Source: Aquanectria penicillioides (taxonomy: Eukaryota; Ascomycota; Sordariomycetes; Hypocreales; Nectriaceae). From it: DNA of 64,000 nt. Both the position numbers and the translations under genes were made by a program. How positions within the stretch are numbered: position 1 is the stretch's first letter; every line of letters begins with the position of its first letter. This document shows, piece after piece, positions 57,255 to 64,000 of this stretch. The stretch covers positions 1,984,001-2,048,000 of the forward strand of contig PYIU01000002.1 of assembly GCA_003415625.1 (NCBI GenBank), given 5' to 3'. The notes under the pieces were generated by a model. The model did no database searches and was not told the origin of the DNA. It was given only the letters and a program-made list of their open reading frames with translations.

Positions 57255-60107
57255 TGTGACCAGCAAAGTGTTGAATGAGGCTGGAGATGGGTGTTGGTGG
57301 GTGGGCGAGTGATGAAAGATTCAACTTGCGAAGCTCAACTCTTACTCTTGTGCGCTCTGCCCTTACCTGCGTCCTTGGGTTTCCGATCTATCCTACAGGA
57401 GAGAGGGTTATAGGAAGAGAAGCGATGAGAGTGGGGTGGCAAAAGGGCTTGAGATAGGGCCAGAGGTAAAGGCAGAGGCAGAGGCAGACACGGCGATGTG
57501 ATGAGCGTACGGAGGCGGAGACGGAGGACATGCGAAGGGAGGAAGACGGCGGAGTATGTGACAATTCATAGCTCCTGTCTCGGTTGAGCCCGGCTATAAC
57601 AACACCCAACTCAGCGCCAGCTCGGTTCTCCAATTCCCCCTCTCGACGGAACGCCCCAACGGTGGGCACTTTGGGCCTCTGGCCTTAACCGATCGACAAG
57701 GCAGTGAAGCGGCGCCAGTGACGTTTTGGGACGCCACCCCATGTAGGAGAGGATGGGATGCCAGTGGATGCCTCGACCAGGGCTTCCGCGGTTGGTGGGC
57801 GTGGATGTGGGGACCCCGCAAGGTACATATTGACAGGGAGGCGGAGAGATAGCCGGCGTACTGTCGCCTGCGTACCTAGGTATGTATGTATGAACGTGAT
57901 AAGCAGCCAAGTGGAGTTGGATGGCATCACGGCAGTTGGGGATGGGGATGATGGACGGCTTGATTCACGGTCTGTGAGACTATTTAGAATAGAGGGGACC
58001 AGGGAGAAGCACGCAAAAGGAAAGAAAATGGGCTCAAAGAGGGAAACTGGGAACCCGAGTAAGACCACGGTCGCGTTGTCATGGGGTGACGATGCAGCCA
58101 CCGTTTCCTGGACGGAAGGGAGATTAGAGAGTGCCGTCGAGATGTTGAGAAAGGGGGAACGGAAGAGGGGATGTAGTGTATGTCAATGGCCGTTTGAACT
58201 GCCGGGTTCTGGACTGTGCTTTCCAGAATCTCGCCATCGACCAGGCAGGGCAGGCCAGTTACCGATCTTGGGCAGTGTCTGCCGCTATTCAATACTATGT
58301 AGGTGACTTGGGTCATGGATTGGCCCCAAGTCATGCTCGAATAGAAGGCCTGCCCTAGTCTCGGTCAATCTCAGGGCTCCGCTTCTGCGGGTTTTGCGGG
58401 GTAACCAGGTTAGCTACCGCTGTGGGGGAAAAAGCCCCGGTCCCTGGCGCCAAATGAGAGCGAGATGGTTAGCACTGGTCATTCTGTGAGGCCCTCGCCA
58501 AGCTGGGATCAACCAGGTTGGTCAAGAGTACAAAAGTGAGAGAAAAAAAAAAAAGCTTCTTCCAAAAAAATTATCTCTAATATTTCAGACTAAAAAGGTG
58601 TATGAAAGATATTAATTCGTTTGATGAACATGCTTGAGGCTTGTAATCAACATTTCACCTACGTTATGTACGTCATGATTCTAAGTTGGGCTTACCCTTA
58701 CCCCAGCTTCTCACCGTATCATTACCCCCCTCACAGTCTTACCTCCAGCTTGGAGAGCTTACCGAGGATAGTGGGCGGTGATCGCCTCGCGCAAGGTACA
58801 ATGACCCCAACTTCCCCGGAGAAGACGAGAGAAAGTAAAGACACTTTGTCTTACCCCAATGGCAGATCTGCACGGCTGGAGGGTGTCAATGCAGGACGCC
58901 AGGCGTGGAGAATTGGAGATTTTCGTTTGATCTGCAGGTCCTTTTCGGCTCTAGCATAAGAAAAAAGTTCCAGGAACCAAAATTTCACGGTGGAAAGGCT
59001 TTGCCATCTTTCGGCTCAGGATCAAAAATCCAAGGCCGTGTTTGGCAGCTCCCAGGACAAGAGCGGAATGTGGGGACGGGAGCGCCGCTAGGTATCAGCC
59101 TCTATCCTCGGCTTTCGCTATTGCACAAGCATCATACGAACCATCGAATTGCAGCCCAGGAACTTCCTACCACGGCTACAAGAGATACTTTCATTCTCAG
59201 TAACGAGCATTGTCATCTTATCCGAGGCTACAGGCATATTGCCGACGATGCTTGTTGGGTTGAGCAATGCGGTCAACGGTCAAGCTTGAAGGCCAGACTT
59301 CAAAATGAATGGGCGTTCTGTGGCTAAATTTCCAGCAGTACTTGACCCTTTTGTATGCATGATGCTCTGCTGCTCGGCCCTTTTGCAGAAAAACCAAAGA
59401 CCTCGCGGTCTTGATACCCCATTATTCGCTGTGTGTGGAAATCGCGAACAAAGACGACACCGAACTTCGACCGAGGTCAACAGTTGGGGCATTTTGCCCC
59501 CTTGGCATTGGAGTCGGGAAAGTAGGTCTGTAACAAAGGAGGGAAAGCTGATATTGCGGTGACTAGCCCGTGTCAGCGTTCTTCACATTTGATGTCGACG
59601 ATGAGCTGACACATGAGTGCCTACCTACGTGAGAAAATGCGAGGAGTTGATTGACCCCACAAAAGGCCCACGAGAGAGTCATCTCTCGTAGCATCGTCGC
59701 CCACCCAAACTTAGCACCGCAAACGATGGATTGATCACGTGATACGTACCGTAACTAACTTTTAATCCAAATGACTCTTTGGTCCAATACGGAATAAGGA
59801 AATAGGACATCTAGGTAGTCTTTTCGAACGCCGGATTTCACCAGAGATGGTTTAGCTCTCCGACCCGACATCGGCACCAACAAAACACGGAATGACTCGG
59901 TGTTGCCCCTCCCCCTCCCCCTCCCAGTCCCCCCTCCCACCTTCGCCCAGCACCTAATCAGCTTCCACTCACTGGCCAAGCTGCCATCTCGTACGTCGCC
60001 CTCGCCTGCAGCCAAACCAGCGGGGTTCCCACACTGAGCTGTTTTCTCACTCACAAGCTCAGCCTTCACTGAGCTCGCCAAAACAAGTGAAGCGATAACT
60101 CGGCACA
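57255..60107. other. 2.85-kb divergent intergenic region
   Basis: It lies between the acyl-CoA ligase start (-) and the NAD+ synthetase start (+). No supportable gene. The last 250 bp are C/T-rich (cccctccccctccc near 59,910-59,940), typical of a fungal promoter or leader. Short frames show no domain. Confidence 0.55.
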
Positions 60108-62459
60108 ATGGCTTTGGTAACTGTCGCGGCGGCTACGCTGCCCAGCGTGCCTCTCGACTTCCTCGGCAACCGCGACCGAATCATCGAGTCTATTCGAATT
60201 GCCAAGGCGAAGGGTGCTACGCTAAGAACTGGTCCCGAGCTCGAAATCCCTGGATACTCATGTCTCGACCACCACCTCGAAGGAGACACCTTTCTGCACT
60301 CGTGGGAAGTCCTCGCAGACATCATCTCGAATGAAGTTTGTGAAGACATGCTCATTGATCTTGGCCTGGGAGTGCGACATCGAAACGTTCGCTACAATGC
60401 GCGAGTGCTCTGCACATACCGCAAAATCTTTTGCATCAGGCCCAAGATGGCATTGGCCAACGACGGCCTGTATCGTGAGGCCAGGCACTTCACTGCTTGG
60501 TCCAAGCCGAGAGAGGTTGAAGATTACTATCTCGAGACTGCTCTGCAGCGAATCACTGGCCAGAAGACGGTTCCAATTGGCGACATGATCCTCTCAACCC
60601 CGACACCGCTGTTACATGCGAGTCTTGCGAGGAAATGTTTGTCCCTTTGAACCCCTCCATCTTCACTGGCCTCAATGGTGTAAGAACCCTTGCACAGCGC
60701 AGACCCTGTAGTAGAGCTCAAGATGCAACATCCTCTGCTCGTTTGTATAAGTGTGCGTATTGACATGAAAAATCGTAGGCCGAGATCATACTCAACTCCA
60801 GCGCGTCTCATGCAGAGCTTCGAAAGCTAAGAACAAGACTGGAACTAATTTCTAACTCCACCCGCAAGCTCGGAGGCATCTATGTTTACGCCAATGCCAC
60901 AGGTGTCGATGGCGAAGCCCGCATGTTGCACGATGGAAGCAGCATGGTGATTCAAAACGGTGAGGTTCTGGCGCAAGGTAGCCAATTTTCCTTGGCGCCT
61001 GTTGAAGTCACGGTTGCCACGGTCGACATCGAAAAGGTTCGCAGCTACCGTAGCAGCATCAGCCGGAACGTCCAGGCCGCTCGCCAGCCAGACTTCCCTC
61101 GCGTCGAATGCGAACTCGTCCTGTCTCGCCCGGCCGAAGAAATCTGGTTGTCCAACCAGCCTGAAATTTCTCACGCCATCGACCTTAGAATCTTGGATCC
61201 TATGGAGGAAATCTACACTTCCACAGCGGTTTACTTGTGGCAATACCTTTCGAGAACAAACTCTGCCGGGTTTTTCCTACCATTGTCCGGAGGCCTAGAC
61301 AGCTCGACCGTGGCGATGTTCGTTTATGGCATGGCTCGACTTGTTCTGACGTCTATCAACGCCGGCGAAGAGACTACTCTGCAGGATTTGAGGCGAGTGA
61401 CCGGCGACAAGGACTTTTTGCCTTCCACGCCCCAGGATGTTGTCTCGCGCCTCCTTCATACGTGTTATATGGGAACAGTCAACTCTTCAGAGGAAACCGA
61501 AGGCCGAGCTAAGAGGCTAGCGGAGACGATTGGCGCCTATCATTCGAATATCACCATCGATGAGACTATCGCCGCTCATGAGACCATGGTTCACAAGGCA
61601 CTCTCGTTCCAACCGAAGTACAAGGTTGAGGGAGGATCTCAGGCAGAGAATCTGGCCAAGCAAAATATTCAAGCTCGTAACCGCATGGTGATTGCTTATT
61701 CTCTTGCTCAATTATCGACCACGGCTAGAAACCTTCCTCGGGCAGGATCAGCACTACTTGTGTTGGGATCAGGTAACGTCGACGAGAACCTTCGCGGCTA
61801 CTTCACCAAATATGTAAGTGTCGAATTATATCACATTGATTTGTTGCACCCTAGAATACACGTGGCTAGAAGCGCCTGAAGCTCCCAGGGTCAGCCTCAT
61901 CCTTCTTTGAATTTAGCTAACAACCAACTAGGATGCCAGCTCAGCGGATTTAGCCCCCCTTGGTAGCATTTCGAAGAACGATGCCAAAGCTTTCCAGCTC
62001 TGGGCGAGAGAGAATTGGGATATGCCCATTCTCACCGAATTCATCGAGGCAACACCAACAGCTGAGCTCCTACCGCTCTCCGCCGGTGTGCAAGACGACG
62101 AGTCAGAGAACGAGATGGGCATGACGTACGAAGAACTGTCCGTCTTCGGCATTATGAGGAAGGTGGACAAATTCGGACCCTGGTCAGCTTACCTTCGCTT
62201 GCTGAGCGACTGGAGAGACCGTCCAGGTTACGGACCGCGCCAGATTGCCGAAAAGGTGTTCCGGTTCTTCAGATTCTATGCTATCAACCGTCACAAGGCG
62301 ACCATCATTACCCCCAGCGTGCACTTGTCTCCCTACAACCCGGATGACAATAGGCACGATCTGCGCCCCTTCTTGTATGTGGTTAGTTGGCCGTGGCAAT
62401 TCGAGAAGATCAAGGCACACGTCGACCAATTGGAGAAGAAGTTGGCAGAGAAGAAGTAG
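60108..62459 (+). CDS. Glutamine-dependent NAD+ synthetase, with an apparent 1-nt frameshift
   Basis: Last step of NAD+ synthesis: an N-terminal nitrilase-type glutaminase supplies ammonia to the C-terminal synthetase, which amidates deamido-NAD+ using ATP. Model: exons 60108-60679, 60779-61813 and 61932-62459, about 711 aa once the frame break is allowed for, which is the usual length. Glutaminase triad: GPELEIPGY (E44), IRPKM (K113) and CESCEEMF (Cys about 174). Synthetase: PLSGGLDSST ATP loop (about 360-367), LGSGNVDENLRGYFTKY, DASSADLAPLGSISK and RHDLRPFLYVVSWPW. The oddity is at 60600-60605. After ILSTP the reading frame is lost and resumes one base short as TAVTCESCEE, so one base is missing relative to the expected codon. 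As given, translation stops at 60648. Frame and length are otherwise intact, so a sequencing or assembly indel is more likely than a true pseudogene. Confidence 0.9.
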
Positions 62460-64000
62460 ACCCAGGTGTTTGCAGCCATGGCACGGTGAAACGCGAGCCG
62501 ATGGCCGACACTGCGATGATGGCGATCTTGCCAAGCTAGTTTGTGGACTGACACTGCCATGTCCCCGTCGACCTATGCTAGCATTATTCAACGAAATCGC
62601 TAGCCTGTTGGGTTGTACACCTCCCTGTCATGGATAGTGTTGCTGATCTTTGATTTGATCGATGCCACCCCCGAATCTTTGGACTGTCACCGCATGCACG
62701 ATTTGGTTGGGTCAGGTTAAGCTTGGGTTTTCAGCTTGTGTTAACCCGGGAGATACAAAAAAGCCAGGGAACACAAGAAAGCAATCGAGACCAAATCATT
62801 AGATTTAGAGATATTCAGCCCATATGCCGAATTCGGATACCTTGCAACAATGAAGAGAAGGACATGTGATTTACAGGATACAGTGGTGGCTCAGGCCATG
62901 AGGCAGAACCCGCTAGTAAAGATATGCATGTGAATAGATCCTAAGATGTTTCGAGGTAGATGGACTCAAGATACTTGTTGTATTCTTACAGAAAAAAAAA
63001 AACAGACAGATAATTTCCGTGAGACTGGGTCGATTATTAGTCGCTTTCATTGCTAGGGGATCTTTTTTTTTTTTTTTTTTTTTTCCAACTGGTTCAACGG
63101 GGTCCCTTGTTTCTGGTTGTTTGTGGACACGAGGACATGCCTCGTGAGTGCCCTCAAATGTATCAGGCCTACACATCAAACTCGAGATAATCATGCGGGC
63201 AAACAGGGACGGCACATGGCCGATTGAGAAGTGAGAAGGGCTCTGGATTACGTTACGCGATTGTCGACGGGACTTCCTGAGGCTGAGCTGAGTGGCATGC
63301 TGGGAAGGCGAGGCCAAAGTCTGGTTTCGGAATGCCGTTGCATGGTCTGTTGATGTTGTTGATTGCCATTTGTTGAGCAACATGTCCCTTGTTGGTTCAT
63401 CACCTACGGCGCTTGGCATAGCGAGCCCCTGGAGATTTTCACAGGTGGGCGCTATAATCGAACTCTAAGCTCCCCAGAGTCCTAGACCAATCCCCCAGAC
63501 CCCCACTGATCTGATCAGCCCCATGCCTTGGTGCCTGGGGACCTGGGTAGCCCCTAACGGGACTTTACTAGGCGGGCCTGCTGCAGGGACAGTTCCTCTT
63601 TTTAGGGCCTAGCACGCCCTGTCTATAGTGGCCCCGGGGGGGGGAGGGGCACCTGCACCGTAAATGGATCACCTCCATCCCCCCCAGGCCAGGCAGGCAG
63701 GCGGCAGGCCAGGTCCCTTATCGTGCGTGACCTGGACCCCCCGTCTGCCGAACACTGGCCGCGCCTGGCGCCTTATCGAGCGTCATCCGCATGCGGCCAT
63801 TCATGATCCATCTCGACTCCAGCAACACTCAAAGCTTCCGAATACGTCCACATACACACGCCCGCGCACTCTCGTTTCACTCCGCACCGCCTCGAGTAAG
63901 CAAGCAACTAGGTCTCCGACCGTTCACAGCACGCTCGCTCGCCGGCAGCTGCCTGTCTGCTTTGCTCCTCGGCCCGTCTTTTTGAGTTTTGAGCCACGTT
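62460..64000. other. Intergenic region at the right edge
   Basis: No supportable gene. It contains an A run near 62,991-63,002, a T22 run at 63063-63084 and GC-rich DNA from 63,480. The last 200 bp are pyrimidine- and CAC-rich, like the 5' UTR of a plus-strand gene that would start beyond the window. Short frames show no domain. Confidence 0.5.
63063..63084. repeat. Poly-T run (22 nt)
   Basis: Uninterrupted thymines. Confidence 0.85.

Noticed and set aside
60108..60660. Intron explaining the NAD+ synthetase frame break
   Set aside because: No GT...AG pair around 60,595-60,610 removes sequence while keeping the conserved residues on both sides.
52370..62459. Secondary-metabolite cluster (reductase, acyl-CoA ligase, GFA-like protein together)
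   Set aside because: There is no backbone synthase, no transporter or regulator, large spacers, and a housekeeping NAD+ synthetase follows.
63440..63505. tRNA-like elements on the minus strand (ggtctagg and gagttcgatt)
   Set aside because: The two promoter-box-like motifs are only about 30 nt apart and no cloverleaf can be formed.

Overview
The window looks like a piece of a filamentous ascomycete genome (Pezizomycotina, probably Sordariomycetes and perhaps Hypocreales; the order is inferred). Evidence: short GT-AG introns (about 50-180 nt) with CTAAC/CTGAC-type branch sites, a STE3-type pheromone receptor, fungal Rch1 and Erf4 homologues, and two sharply separated base-composition domains. 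All gene models were built by hand from reading frames and splice sites. No search was run.

Region 1 (1 to about 27,150) is an AT-rich, TpA-rich block in which nearly every frame is broken by TAA/TAG. That is the signature of repeat-induced point mutation (RIP). It is a nest of decayed LTR retrotransposons. An outer Copia-type element (Copia-C, about 1283-2974 continuing at 22180-25640) is split by a second Copia-type element (Copia-B, 2975-22179; 224-bp LTRs; 5-bp target duplication gctat). Copia-B is itself split between gag and protease by a 12.4-kb Gypsy element on the minus strand (Gypsy-A, 4475-16885; 381-bp LTRs; flanking duplication ctaata). A second Gypsy-A copy runs off the left edge. 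Gypsy-A carries an additional decayed open frame downstream of integrase (about 5450-7173, minus) that I cannot assign to any family. Another unassigned decayed frame lies at the right edge (about 26,340-27,150).

Region 2 (about 27,150 to 64,000) is ordinary gene-bearing euchromatin. In order it holds: STE3-type receptor (+), seven-transmembrane DUF4203/TM7SF3-like protein (-), membrane/coiled-coil protein of unknown function (-), Erf4-like palmitoyltransferase subunit (+), a doubtful small gene (-), Rch1/SLC10A7-like transporter (+), GH1 beta-glucosidase (-), GFA/CENP-V-fold protein (-), aldo-keto reductase (+), acyl-CoA ligase (-) and glutamine-dependent NAD+ synthetase (+). The last carries an apparent 1-nt frameshift. 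Large gene-free stretches separate them, notably 34.1-40.1 kb, 41.7-44.6 kb and 57.3-60.1 kb.

The genes do not form an evident pathway or biosynthetic cluster. Several are membrane or signalling components (pheromone receptor, Ras palmitoylation subunit, Ca2+-related transporter). GFA and AKR are divergently transcribed from one 0.94-kb spacer, which would allow shared control. I found no rRNA, tRNA, CRISPR array or prokaryote-type element. The strongest candidates for something undescribed are the extra ORF of Gypsy-A, the dispersed 16-bp palindrome in the AT-rich block, and the unknown-function membrane protein at 40.1-41.7 kb.
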